Of a DNA stretch of 64,000 nucleotides, positions 42,574-51,169 are shown in pieces. Within the stretch, counting starts at the first letter, position 1. Every line of letters starts with the position of its first letter. The notes below the pieces were generated by a model. It worked only from the letters and a program-made list of their open reading frames with translations. It searched no databases and had not been told where the DNA came from. The DNA comes from DATFVA01 sp963774455 (lineage in GTDB: Bacteria; Bacteroidota; Ignavibacteria; Ignavibacteriales; Ignavibacteriaceae): contig CAVZFD010000005.1 in NCBI GenBank assembly GCA_963774455.1, positions 682,001-746,000 on the forward strand, written 5' to 3'. The translations under genes were made by a program, and so were the position numbers.

Positions 42574-43331
42574 ATCCGGGAGTAAAACAGTTTCCCAGAG
42601 AATTAACCGCGCAGGAGAAACATCTTCTTTTTTCTGTTTTGCCTGAAGAGAAACCGGGGTATAGGTTTTACCGTGAAAAAATAAGTGAGCTGATAGTTAC
42701 CGGCTACGGCAGGTTCAGGAACAATAATTATATACTCGGGAAAACGAATACTTTACCTGATCTTTCCTATTCATCCACCCCGGTTTTTGCTGCAGGGACG
42801 ATAATAATTCCCGGCGACGAAATCGACATCCTCATCAATGAAGAATCTGACGATGAAATAGAATTCGACATAACCCTGCCAAATACAAATGAAATTCCCA
42901 CTGAGATAAAAGAAATAGAAAGATGGAATTACTCAGGGTGGAACCCGGGTGATAAGGCTCCGCACGATAACACCGCAGTAAGGGAAACAGTAATTAATCA
43001 GGATGAATATATCCTCGCCTTTGCCACCGCACACAAAAAGATTTGGCTGCATGAAAATAAAAGCGGGGTGAACCATTTGATTCCGCATACAAATTATTAC
43101 AACGAGCTGATGCGCTTTAAGAGAACAAGAGATCCAAAACTGGCCTTAAATCCAAAACTTATGTTTGAAAAGCTCGATGAATTTTCTGATTATGAACTTA
43201 TAAATGCATTCGTTCTCTATAATAAATATATGCGAAGATTTTCTAAGGACTTCTCAAAGTACCTTAAACCACAGCAACAGGAACAAACTGAAAGAAAATT
43301 TAAAACTCTGTTCAGGAAGGATAAAAGTTGA
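42570..43331 (+). CDS. Hypothetical protein in the Kdo/Lpt operon, 253 aa
   Basis: Not recognised. TTG start overlapping the kdsA stop by 4 nt; the end overlaps kdsD by 4 nt, so it is firmly part of the operon. No signal peptide or membrane segment. The first ~120 residues are mixed; a central beta part has GDEIDILINEESDDEIEFDI; the region GWNPGDKAPHDNTAVRE is striking but matches nothing I know. The C-terminal 90 residues are helical and basic. Cytosolic; may assist Kdo supply or LPS transport. Confidence 0.75.
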   Translation: MNPGVKQFPRELTAQEKHLLFSVLPEEKPGYRFYREKISELIVTGYGRFRNNNYILGKTNTLPDLSYSSTPVFAAGTIIIPGDEIDILINEESDDEIEFDITLPNTNEIPTEIKEIERWNYSGWNPGDKAPHDNTAVRETVINQDEYILAFATAHKKIWLHENKSGVNHLIPHTNYYNELMRFKRTRDPKLALNPKLMFEKLDEFSDYELINAFVLYNKYMRRFSKDFSKYLKPQQQEQTERKFKTLFRKDKS

Positions 43332-44305
43332 ATTCACAGGAAATAATTAATAAAGGAAAAGAGGTTGTAAGGATTGAGGCTGCCGCCGTGGCGGACCTTG
43401 AGAAGAGCATCGATGAAGGATTCGTCAAAGCTGTTAATACCATTTATGAATGTAAAGGTCGTGTGGTACTCACAGGTATGGGAAAATCCGGACTGATTGC
43501 CCGAAAAATTGTTGCCACTCTTAACTCAACCGGTACGGCATCGATATACCTTCACCCTACCGATGCGCTTCATGGCGACCTGGGGATGGTGAGGCAGGAG
43601 GATGTAGTAATTCTTATAAGTAAAAGCGGGAATACAGAGGAGATCTCTAACCTGATACCCATGCTGAAACGGTTAAAAGTTACGCTGATTGCAATGTGCG
43701 GTTTACGTGATTCCCGGCTTGCGCAAGAATGTGATATTTTTCTTAACATCGGAGTGAAAGAAGAGGCCTGTCCCCATGACCTTGCACCCACATCTTCCAC
43801 AACAGCAACGCTGGTAATGGGTGATGCTTTATCAGTTGCGCTGCTTGAAAAAAGAGACTTTACTGCAGAGGATTTTGCATTCCTTCACCCCGGAGGAAGT
43901 CTCGGCAAACGACTCTCTCTGCAGATCAAGGAAATTATGATCAAGGGTGATAAAATTCCTTCGGTGCATGAAGGCGCCTCTATCAAGGATGTTATTCTTG
44001 AAATTACTTCAAAAAGACTTGGTACAACCTGCGTGGTTGATGAGGATGGTTTCCTTACAGGAATAATCACTGACGGTGACCTGAGAAGACTTCTTGAGAA
44101 GACACTCGAAATCAGAAATCTTACAGCCAAAGACATATTAACCAGAAATCCCAAGGTTACAAAGGAATTTTATCTTGCATCATTCGCCCTGCAGCAGATG
44201 GAGAACTATAAGATTACCACCCTTGTAATAGTGGATGACGTCAACAGACCTGTGGGGATACTGCATCTTCACGATCTCATTAACCTGGGACTTCAGCAGC
44301 GATGA
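43328..44305 (+). CDS. kdsD: Arabinose-5-phosphate isomerase
   Basis: 325 aa. SIS domain with VVLTGMGKSGLIARKIVATL, LHPTDALHGDLGMV and LISKSGNTEEI, then two CBS domains (ISEVMIK-like KEIMIKGDKIPSV and KDILTRNPKVTKE). KdsD interconverts ribulose-5-phosphate and arabinose-5-phosphate for Kdo. Begins with TTG, overlapping the preceding gene by 4 nt; the end overlaps lptC by 4 nt. Confidence 0.94.
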   Translation: MNSQEIINKGKEVVRIEAAAVADLEKSIDEGFVKAVNTIYECKGRVVLTGMGKSGLIARKIVATLNSTGTASIYLHPTDALHGDLGMVRQEDVVILISKSGNTEEISNLIPMLKRLKVTLIAMCGLRDSRLAQECDIFLNIGVKEEACPHDLAPTSSTTATLVMGDALSVALLEKRDFTAEDFAFLHPGGSLGKRLSLQIKEIMIKGDKIPSVHEGASIKDVILEITSKRLGTTCVVDEDGFLTGIITDGDLRRLLEKTLEIRNLTAKDILTRNPKVTKEFYLASFALQQMENYKITTLVIVDDVNRPVGILHLHDLINLGLQQR

Positions 44306-44847
44306 GACATTTATTTTTCCTGGCGGCAGCTTTGATCTTTCTTTATGCCGGATGCGGCGAAAAGAAAGTAAAGCCCTTAGTTAATAATGACCTGGTAGAG
44401 ACTGAGATTCCTGTCCAGGAAAGCTGGGATGCAAAGGTTATTTTTTCTGATTCCGGCAAAACAACGGCAATACTTTATGCGGGACACCTGAGGGTTTTTG
44501 AGCAGAGCAGGGAAACACTGCTTGACAGCGGCGTACGGGTTGATTTTTACAATCCCGACGAAGTGAAGACAACAACCCTTACTTCGAAGAGGGGGAGAGT
44601 GGATGATGCAACCAGGAACTTATATGCAATGGACAGTGTGTTGGCCGTTAGCGACAGCGGTGTTACTGTTAAAACCGAAGAACTTATGTGGCGGAACAAG
44701 GATTCGAAGATTGTCTCTGATAAGTTTGTAACGATATTAACTAATAAAGAAAAAATACAGGGCTTCGGATTCGAATCGAATCAAAATCTGACGAACTATG
44801 TTATATACAATATTACCTATTCAGCAAGAGCGGACAGTCTTAAGTGA
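44302..44847 (+). CDS. lptC: LptC-type LPS export protein
   Basis: 181 aa. N-terminal hydrophobic segment with lipobox-like YAGC, then a beta-jellyroll typical of LptC/OstA domains (DAKVIFSDSGKTTAILYAGH, VDFYNPDEVKTTTLTSKRG). LptC links the inner-membrane ABC transporter to the periplasmic bridge. The family usually has an uncleaved membrane anchor; a lipoprotein form here is suggested by the Cys. Overlaps both neighbours by 4 nt. Confidence 0.82.
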   Translation: MRHLFFLAAALIFLYAGCGEKKVKPLVNNDLVETEIPVQESWDAKVIFSDSGKTTAILYAGHLRVFEQSRETLLDSGVRVDFYNPDEVKTTTLTSKRGRVDDATRNLYAMDSVLAVSDSGVTVKTEELMWRNKDSKIVSDKFVTILTNKEKIQGFGFESNQNLTNYVIYNITYSARADSLK

Positions 44848-46298
44848 AAACCAGCATAAATAATATATATTACCTGCCAGTGCTACTTTTGCTTCTTTCG
44901 ATGAACATTTTTCCACAAGAACAGGGAGAGATGATCACCGTTGTAGGCGACAGTCTTATTGGCCGGGTTGTTAGCGGTGAAACAACAAGAGAAGTTTATG
45001 GTCACGTTGTACTAACGCAGGGCAATGTTATTATCACGTGCAGCAAAGCTATCCAGTATATTTCAAGGAATGACGCAGAGCTAATAGGTGACGTAGTGGT
45101 TACGCAGGACAGCATGACAATCAAAACGCCGAGGGGATTTTATTACGGCAATGAGAGAAAAGCAGAAAGCAGCGCGGGCATTCAACTTGATGATAAGAAA
45201 GTTATCCTCACCGCCGATTCAGGTGAGTATTTCTTTAATGATGACAAGGCAATATTCAGAAATAGGGTAACTCTATATGATACAGCCAGTACATTAACAT
45301 CTGCAGGGCTTACATATTTCAAGAAAGAAGACCGCGCGATAGCCACCGGAAACGTCAGGATCGTTCAGGAGGATAATATAATTGATGCCGATACACTTGA
45401 GCATTTCCGCGACTCCAGAGTAACTTTTGCAAACAGCGATGTAAGGATAGAAAACAGAGGGAACAACGTACAGATATTCGGAGAACACCTTATCGATTAT
45501 GCCAGAGAATTTCACACAATTATTGATGAAAAGCCCCTGCTTGTGCAGATCGATACTACGAGATCGAGGCTGCCGGATTCGCTCATCACCAATAATGATA
45601 GTATACAGGTAAAACTGGATACGTTAATCATAAAATCGATCTCCATGGAATCATGGAGAGATACTATCAATCTTTTTGAAGCGCAGGATTCAGTCAGGAT
45701 TTGGCGAGGAACGTTTGCATCATTAAACGATTATTCGGTTTATAAAAAAACAGATGAGAAGATTATCACGTACCGTAGGAAGGAAAGTGATATGAGGCCT
45801 GTCCTCTGGAACGAGGAAACACAGCTGATGGGAGATTCAATCACTATCTTTCTGAAAGATAACGAGGTGCAGGCCCTTGAGGTTGTTAATAATGCATTTG
45901 TACTTTCTCCTAATGAGATTTATCAAAACAGGTATAACCAGATTTCGGGGGATAAATTAATTATGTATTTTGACAACGGTGATATAAGCAGAGTTGAAGT
46001 TGACGGAAATGTTTATAATGTGTACTATATGTATACTGAAGAACAGGAACCGAACGGATTAACGCAGTCATCTGCTCAATCTGCATCTCTCATTTTCGCT
46101 CATAAAAAAGTTTATGAGGTCAGGATGTACGGTTCACCAAAAAGCGAATACTACCCGGAAAATATGGTTAGGGGTAAGGAAAATACCTATGCCTTACCGA
46201 GGTTCAACCTTGTAACGAACCGGCCGGGGAAGGATGAATTGCTGAAACAAATTAAACCCGGAGACAATTTCTTTTCACCAACGGACACACTGCAATAA
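44844..46298 (+). CDS. OstA/LptA-like periplasmic LPS transport protein
   Basis: 484 aa with a signal peptide ending NIFPQ. Repeated OstA-type beta-jellyroll strands are clear: TREVYGHVVLTQGNVIITCS, DAELIGDVVVTQDSMTIKTP, AIATGNVRIVQEDNIIDADT. E. coli LptA has one such domain of 185 aa; this protein is about 2.5 times longer, as in many Bacteroidota/Chlorobi, so the bridge may be built from multi-domain units. It lies between lptC and lptB, which fixes its role. GTG start overlapping lptC by 4 nt. Confidence 0.85.
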   Translation: MKTSINNIYYLPVLLLLLSMNIFPQEQGEMITVVGDSLIGRVVSGETTREVYGHVVLTQGNVIITCSKAIQYISRNDAELIGDVVVTQDSMTIKTPRGFYYGNERKAESSAGIQLDDKKVILTADSGEYFFNDDKAIFRNRVTLYDTASTLTSAGLTYFKKEDRAIATGNVRIVQEDNIIDADTLEHFRDSRVTFANSDVRIENRGNNVQIFGEHLIDYAREFHTIIDEKPLLVQIDTTRSRLPDSLITNNDSIQVKLDTLIIKSISMESWRDTINLFEAQDSVRIWRGTFASLNDYSVYKKTDEKIITYRRKESDMRPVLWNEETQLMGDSITIFLKDNEVQALEVVNNAFVLSPNEIYQNRYNQISGDKLIMYFDNGDISRVEVDGNVYNVYYMYTEEQEPNGLTQSSAQSASLIFAHKKVYEVRMYGSPKSEYYPENMVRGKENTYALPRFNLVTNRPGKDELLKQIKPGDNFFSPTDTLQ

Positions 46299-46300
46299 TT

Positions 46301-47041
46301 ATGGATAAAAAAACTTTAAAAAGTGTAGACCTCGTAAAAATTTATAAACACAGGACGGTGGTAAACAAAGTTTCGGTGAAGGTTTCCAAAGGCGAGATCG
46401 TTGGTCTACTTGGACCAAACGGTGCAGGTAAAACCACCACTTTTTATATGATCACAGGTATGATCAGGCCTGATAATGGTAAAGTGTTCCTGGATGAGAC
46501 TGAAATTACCAAAATCCCGATGTACAAACGTGCACGAATGGGAATAGGCTACCTGCCGCAGGAGGCTTCAATATTCAGGAAGCTTTCAGTTGAAGATAAC
46601 CTTATGGCAGTGCTGCAGATGATTAAGCTTACTCCAAAAGAAAGAAAAGAAAAATGTGAGACGCTGCTCGAAGATCTCGGTATAGCCCATATAAGAAAGA
46701 GCATTGGATTTCAGCTCAGCGGCGGCGAGAGAAGACGTACGGAAATAGCGAGATCACTTGCTACCGATCCCAGTTTCATACTTCTTGATGAACCATTTGC
46801 CGGAATAGACCCGATTGCGGTAGAGGATATTATGAATATCGTTGCAAACCTTAAGAACCGCGGTATTGGGGTCCTTATTACGGACCATAATGTACATGAA
46901 ACCTTAAGCATAGTTGATAATGCATATATTCTTATCAGCGGCGTAATATTTAAATCAGGAGGAGCCGAAGTACTGGCGGACGATGAAGAAGTACGAAAGC
47001 TCTACCTTGGTGAAAAGTTCCGTCTCGATCGTTACCAATAA
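46301..47041 (+). CDS. lptB: LPS export ABC transporter ATPase
   Basis: 246 aa. Walker A GLLGPNGAGKTT, Q-loop GYLPQEASIF, signature LSGGERRRTEIAR, Walker B FILLDEPFAGIDPIA and switch His in ITDHNVHETL. The EASIFRKLSV and PFAGIDP stretches are those of LptB. Powers LPS extraction with LptFG, not in this window. Two nt after the OstA-like gene. Confidence 0.95.
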   Translation: MDKKTLKSVDLVKIYKHRTVVNKVSVKVSKGEIVGLLGPNGAGKTTTFYMITGMIRPDNGKVFLDETEITKIPMYKRARMGIGYLPQEASIFRKLSVEDNLMAVLQMIKLTPKERKEKCETLLEDLGIAHIRKSIGFQLSGGERRRTEIARSLATDPSFILLDEPFAGIDPIAVEDIMNIVANLKNRGIGVLITDHNVHETLSIVDNAYILISGVIFKSGGAEVLADDEEVRKLYLGEKFRLDRYQ

Positions 47042-47065
47042 TTTTTCTCACCCTAGATCTGTTTA

Positions 47066-48082
47066 ATGGAAATAGCAAAGAATTTCTCACTTAAGAATTT
47101 TAATACTTTCGGGGTCGATGCTTCAGCCAGAGCATTTGTTAATGCTATGGATGAAGATGAGATGTTTGAGATCTTATCCAGGGAAGAATTAAAGCTTTTC
47201 CCAAAATTTATACTCGGCGGCGGGAGCAACGTACTGTTCATTAAGAATTACGAAGGACTTGTCATAAAAAATTCGATCCCCGGGATAGAAATAATTGAGG
47301 AAGATGAAAGTTCAGCCATCGTTGAAGCAGGAGCGGGAGTGAACTGGAACGAGCTCGTAAATTATTGCGTCGACCGGAACCTTGGAGGAATCGAAAATCT
47401 TGCCCTGATCCCGGGTACGGCGGGTGCGGCTCCTATTCAGAATATAGGTGCATACGGCGAGGAACTAAGTGAAACTTTTTACAGTCTGAGAGGATTTTAT
47501 GTAGATACGGTAATCCCTGCTGTTTTTTATAAAAGCGACTGCAGGTTCGGCTACCGTAACAGCATCTTTAAGAATGAACTTAAGAACCGGTTCGTGGTTA
47601 CAAAAATCCAGCTGATGCTTAGTAAAAATCCCGACTTAAAAACCGGGTACGGTAATGTAATGGATGAGCTTGAAAAAAAGGGAAAGAGCATCTATACTAT
47701 TAGCGATGTGAGAGACGCTGTTGTTAAAATAAGGAGGGAAAAGCTGCCTGACCCTGCAATAATCGGTAACGTCGGAAGCTTCTTTAAGAATCCCGAAATC
47801 AGGCCGGAAGAATATAACCTCTTAAAAGCAAAATATCCCGACATAAAAGCCTATCCACTAGATAATGGGATGATAAAATTACCAGCAGCCTGGTTAATTG
47901 ATAAGGCGGGGTGGAAAGGTGTCCGGAAGGAGAATACCGGAACCCACAGCAGGCAGGCACTAGTGATAGTGAACCATGGCGGAGCATCCGGCGAGGAAAT
48001 CCTTCATTTCGCAAACGAAATAAAACGTTCCGTCTACGAAAAGTTTGAAGTAATCCTCGAAGAGGAAGTCAACATCATTTAA
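47066..48082 (+). CDS. murB: UDP-N-acetylenolpyruvoylglucosamine reductase
   Basis: 338 aa, type I MurB length. FAD-binding GGGSNVLF, GIENLALIPGTAGAAPIQNI, the YRNS segment with catalytic Tyr/Arg neighbours, NVGSFFKNP with the proton-donor Ser, and the late FEVILEEEVNII with the conserved Glu. It reduces enolpyruvyl-UDP-GlcNAc to UDP-MurNAc for peptidoglycan. Follows lptB by 24 nt, likely same transcript. Confidence 0.93.
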   Translation: MEIAKNFSLKNFNTFGVDASARAFVNAMDEDEMFEILSREELKLFPKFILGGGSNVLFIKNYEGLVIKNSIPGIEIIEEDESSAIVEAGAGVNWNELVNYCVDRNLGGIENLALIPGTAGAAPIQNIGAYGEELSETFYSLRGFYVDTVIPAVFYKSDCRFGYRNSIFKNELKNRFVVTKIQLMLSKNPDLKTGYGNVMDELEKKGKSIYTISDVRDAVVKIRREKLPDPAIIGNVGSFFKNPEIRPEEYNLLKAKYPDIKAYPLDNGMIKLPAAWLIDKAGWKGVRKENTGTHSRQALVIVNHGGASGEEILHFANEIKRSVYEKFEVILEEEVNII

Positions 48083-48418
48083 TTATCCTGATCTATTCAT
48101 TCCAAATTTATTCGGAATCTCGAGGCAGCATTTCGGCAGATCAAGTATGAAGCGGACCTTTTGCCTTTTTCCTTTCTCCTTTTTCTTCTTTCTTTTTCCT
48201 TTTTCCTTTTGCCTTTTTTTTCTTTCTTTTTCCTTTTTCCTTTTTCCTTTTTCCTTTCCCCCTGTATCCTGGCTGGTTGAAATTCTGTTTCATAATAATT
48301 ATGTTCCATTCATAAGAATTTATTCAACGACTTTTTACCAGGTTTGCAGTATTACTGCGGTGTGTATGTTATTCATAGCAGGAACAGAGTTTATAAAAAC
48401 AATTATCGGGATAGCAAA
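48083..48418. other. Intergenic region with polypyrimidine tract
   Basis: Between murB and the aromatic amino acid hydroxylase. Mostly the pyrimidine tract at 48157-48263; the right part is A/T-rich and must hold the hydroxylase promoter. ORFs seen across the tract on both strands are low-complexity artefacts. Confidence 0.6.
48157..48263. repeat. Polypyrimidine tract with TTTTTCC units
   Basis: Over 100 nt of almost pure C/T on the plus strand, with only two G, built from irregular 6-8-nt units such as CCTTTTT. Mirror-repeat purine/pyrimidine tracts like this can form triplex DNA and slip in replication. Likely variable in length between strains. Confidence 0.9.
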
Positions 48419-49234
48419 ATGAATGAACATAAAGACGAGAAGATTTTATCCGCTTATGAAAAGGCCGCGCAGGAGGGAGTTGATCCCCGCTGTATTCCGC
48501 AGAAACTAACGGGACCGGTTCCTGTTCATGATGAAATACCTTACCCCCAGTACCCTGAATCAGATCACGAGATCTGGAAGTTCCTGTACGACCGACAGAT
48601 GAAATACCTTCCCGGCAGGGTTTGTGAAGAATATCTGGAAGGAACCAGGAGACTGAACTTTACTCCTGATAAAATCCCTGCATTAAAGGACTTAAGCCAG
48701 GTCTTCAATAAAACAACCGGATGGAAAATTGCCAGGGTTCCGGGACTGATCCACGAGCAGAACTTTTTTGAACTTCTGCAGAAGAAAATATTCCCATCGA
48801 CGGATTACATCAGAGGAAAGGAAGAACTTGATTACACTCCTGCACCCGACTGTTTCCACGATATGTTCGGGCATATGCCGCTTCTGACCGATGACAATTT
48901 TGCCTCGTTCTACCAGATGTTCGGTGAGGCCGCGTTTCACGCAGAAGGCATCAACCGCAAATACCTCGAAACTTTTCACTGGTTCACAGTTGAATTCGGG
49001 CTGATTAAAAAACCGGCGGGTTTGAGAATTTACGGGGCAGGAATTATTTCCTCAAAGGAAGAAGTTACCCACGCATTATCAAATGAGGTTGAAGTAAGGG
49101 ACTTCGATCCCGATAAACTGGTAAGGCAGGATTATGATGTATGGCATCTGCAGCCGATATTATGGGCAATCGATTCTTTTGAACATCTCGAAGACGGTTT
49201 TAAGTTCTGGACGAAAAAAGAAGGATTGCTCTAA
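48419..49234 (+). CDS. phhA: Aromatic amino acid hydroxylase (phenylalanine 4-monooxygenase type)
   Basis: 271 aa from the ATG at 48419; the longer frame from 48344 starts in non-coding DNA. Iron-binding residues in CFHDMFGHMP (two His) and FHWFTVEFGLI (Glu), with GLIHEQNFFELL and RIYGAGIISS as in bacterial phenylalanine hydroxylase. It uses a tetrahydropterin and O2 to hydroxylate Phe, or possibly Tyr or Trp. Pterin genes at 50761-53152 lie close on the same strand. Size matches the Pseudomonas/Chromobacterium enzymes (about 260-300 aa), without a regulatory ACT domain. No pterin carbinolamine dehydratase gene is in the window. Confidence 0.92.
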   Translation: MNEHKDEKILSAYEKAAQEGVDPRCIPQKLTGPVPVHDEIPYPQYPESDHEIWKFLYDRQMKYLPGRVCEEYLEGTRRLNFTPDKIPALKDLSQVFNKTTGWKIARVPGLIHEQNFFELLQKKIFPSTDYIRGKEELDYTPAPDCFHDMFGHMPLLTDDNFASFYQMFGEAAFHAEGINRKYLETFHWFTVEFGLIKKPAGLRIYGAGIISSKEEVTHALSNEVEVRDFDPDKLVRQDYDVWHLQPILWAIDSFEHLEDGFKFWTKKEGLL

Positions 49235-49441
49235 TCCCAGGGTCAAAAAGATTCAATCCTGAATACACGCGGGGGTCCTTAGATCTTTCAATGAACTTTT
49301 TTATTTCTCCCGGTGTTTCAAATTACAGTTATACTTCCAAACTTGAATGTGCTGTTTAGAATTTCTAATTTAATGTGATATAATCCTAAGCATTTATAAT
49401 TAAAATACTTACACCATCAAATAATGAAGGATGTGCTTATT

Positions 49442-49918
49442 ATGCCTGTTGAAATTGGCGATACCGCTCCGGGTTTTACATTGAAAAACCAGGATTCCGA
49501 GGATATATCTTTATCGGACTTTAAAGGCGAAAAGATAATTCTGCTTTTCTTTCCGTTTGCTTTCTCATCGGTCTGCACAGCTGAAGTTAAACGGATGCAG
49601 GAGGATTTTAATAATAATATGGATATTGATGTTCAGGTGGTTGGGATCAGCGTTGATAGTCCTTATGCCTTAAAAGCATGGAAGGAACTCGCTCAAATCA
49701 ACTTTCCGTTGCTAAGCGATTTTAATAAAGAAGTATCAAGAATGTACGATTCATTATATGAACTATACTATCCTGAGAAATTTTCATATAAAGGGGTAGC
49801 AAAGAGAACGGCTTTTGTAATAGGCAAGGATGGGAAAATAAAATATAAGGAAATTTGTGCGACTCCCGCCGTACAGCCAAACTATGATGCGATAAAAAAT
49901 ATACTGGAGAAAGATTAA
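49442..49918 (+). CDS. Peroxiredoxin, AhpC/TSA family
   Basis: 158 aa from the ATG at 49442, preceded by AAGGA; the ATG at 49424 would put six odd residues in front. MPVEIGDTAPGFTLKNQDSE, then FFPFAFSSVCTAEV with the peroxidatic Cys in the P-x3-x-C position, and a Phe/Trp-rich body. Resembles the AhpE/1-Cys group. It reduces peroxides with a thiol donor in the cytosol. 1 nt before the rhodanese gene. Confidence 0.88.
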   Translation: MPVEIGDTAPGFTLKNQDSEDISLSDFKGEKIILLFFPFAFSSVCTAEVKRMQEDFNNNMDIDVQVVGISVDSPYALKAWKELAQINFPLLSDFNKEVSRMYDSLYELYYPEKFSYKGVAKRTAFVIGKDGKIKYKEICATPAVQPNYDAIKNILEKD

Positions 49919-49919
49919 T

Positions 49920-50270
49920 ATGTTCAAAGATTCAGGAAATTATAAGATAGCGTTCAGGAATCTGAGTCCTGCAGAAGTAAAGGAAATTTTAGACAACAAA
50001 AACGGCACCCGGCTTATCGACGTTAGAGAAGAATGGGAACATAGGATAGCAAAGATAGACGGCTCAGAGCTGATGCCTCTTAGTAATTTTATGAGCTGTA
50101 TGGGTAAGCTTAATAAAGAAGATAATCTTATTGTTTACTGTCATAGAGGAATGAGAAGCGCCAACGTGTGCAATTTCCTTGTAAACCAGGGCTATAAAAA
50201 CTTGATAAATCTAAAAGGAGGAATCGAGGCATGGTCAGATGAAGTTGATAATTCGGTTCCGAAATACTGA
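49920..50270 (+). CDS. Rhodanese-like sulfurtransferase domain protein
   Basis: 116 aa. GTRLIDVREEWEHRIAKIDG, then LIVYCHRGMRSANVCNFL with the catalytic Cys in CHRGMRS. A single-domain rhodanese that carries persulfide sulfur. Between two peroxiredoxin genes with 1-nt and 18-nt gaps, suggesting a link between sulfane sulfur and peroxide handling. Confidence 0.9.
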   Translation: MFKDSGNYKIAFRNLSPAEVKEILDNKNGTRLIDVREEWEHRIAKIDGSELMPLSNFMSCMGKLNKEDNLIVYCHRGMRSANVCNFLVNQGYKNLINLKGGIEAWSDEVDNSVPKY

Positions 50271-50288
50271 TAAATAACGGAGAATTAA

Positions 50289-50747
50289 ATGATCGAAGAA
50301 GGTAAAAAGGCACCTGATTTCAAGTTGAAGAATCAGGACGGTGAAACAGTATCTTTGAAAGATTTCAAAGGAAAAAATGTTGTTCTATATTTTTATCCCA
50401 AAGATAATACATCAGGCTGTACAAAAGAGGCCTGCAATTTCAGGGATGAATTCCCTAAATTTAAGAACGTGGATGCTGTTATCATAGGTGTTAGTCCTGA
50501 CTCTGTTGCATCCCATAAGAAGTTTGCCGAAAAGTATGATCTTCCTTTCACCCTGTTAAGTGATGAGGAAAAGAATGTACTTGAGGAATACGGTGTATGG
50601 CAGGAGAAAAGTTTATACGGAAGGAAATATATGGGAGTTGTAAGAACAACAGTCGTAATCGATGCGAACGGCAAGATCAGAAAAATATTTCCAAAAGTTA
50701 AAGTAGAAGGGCATAATAAAGAAGTTCTGGACGCACTCAAAAATTAA
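50289..50747 (+). CDS. bcp: Thioredoxin-dependent thiol peroxidase (Bcp/PrxQ)
   Basis: 152 aa. FYPKDNTSGCTKEACNFRDEF has the peroxidatic Cys and the resolving Cys five residues on, as in Bcp. GVVRTTVVIDANGKI is the family C-terminus. Reduces hydroperoxides via thioredoxin. GGAG before the ATG. The pterin synthase gene begins 13 nt later. Confidence 0.93.
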   Translation: MIEEGKKAPDFKLKNQDGETVSLKDFKGKNVVLYFYPKDNTSGCTKEACNFRDEFPKFKNVDAVIIGVSPDSVASHKKFAEKYDLPFTLLSDEEKNVLEEYGVWQEKSLYGRKYMGVVRTTVVIDANGKIRKIFPKVKVEGHNKEVLDALKN

Positions 50748-50760
50748 GAGACTTAAATAA

Positions 50761-51168
50761 ATGGTTTACGTTAAAAGGAGAGAAACCTTCAGTGCTGCTC
50801 ACCGCCTGTATAACCCCGCCTACAGCGATGACAAAAATTTTGAAATATTCGGAAAATGCAGCAACCCCAACTGGCACGGACACAATTACGTACTCGAGGT
50901 TACGGTTGCGGGCGAACCTGATCGTGAAACGGGATTTGTGATCGACCTGAAAGTACTTAAGAATATTATCATCGAAAACATACTTTCTAAAGTTGATCAT
51001 AAAAATCTGAACACCGAAACAGATTTTATGAGTAATATTATACCTTCCGCAGAAAATATCGCCAAAGGAATTTTCAATGAACTGAAAGACAAGCTGCCTT
51101 CGGGCAGACTTTATTCGGTGAAGCTGTTCGAGACAGAAAAAAATATTGTTGAATATCGAGGAGAATAA
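50761..51168 (+). CDS. 6-pyruvoyl-tetrahydropterin synthase/QueD family protein
   Basis: 135 aa. RRETFSAAHRLYNPAYSDDK has the first zinc His; NWHGHNYVLEV the other two; CSNPNWHGHN includes the catalytic Cys region; KVDHKNLN is the Asp-His pair; and the C-terminal KLFETEKNIVEY holds the pterin-binding Glu. PTPS makes the tetrahydrobiopterin precursor, QueD the queuosine precursor from the same substrate. Overlap or contact with folE and closeness to the hydroxylase and SDR genes favour PTPS over QueD. No queC/queE genes here. Confidence 0.85.
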   Translation: MVYVKRRETFSAAHRLYNPAYSDDKNFEIFGKCSNPNWHGHNYVLEVTVAGEPDRETGFVIDLKVLKNIIIENILSKVDHKNLNTETDFMSNIIPSAENIAKGIFNELKDKLPSGRLYSVKLFETEKNIVEYRGE

Positions 51169-51169
51169 T

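Noticed and set aside
48097..48309. Lys/Glu/Arg-rich 70-aa ORF on the minus strand across the pyrimidine tract
   Set aside because: Pure product of the low-complexity tract; no ribosome site and no sensible protein composition.
48147..48422. Phe-rich 91-aa ORF on the plus strand
   Set aside because: Translation of the same pyrimidine tract (Phe, Leu, Ser, Pro repeats) running into the hydroxylase start.
50393..50740. 115-aa minus-strand ORF opposite bcp
   Set aside because: Antisense shadow; Ser/Leu-rich with no domain.
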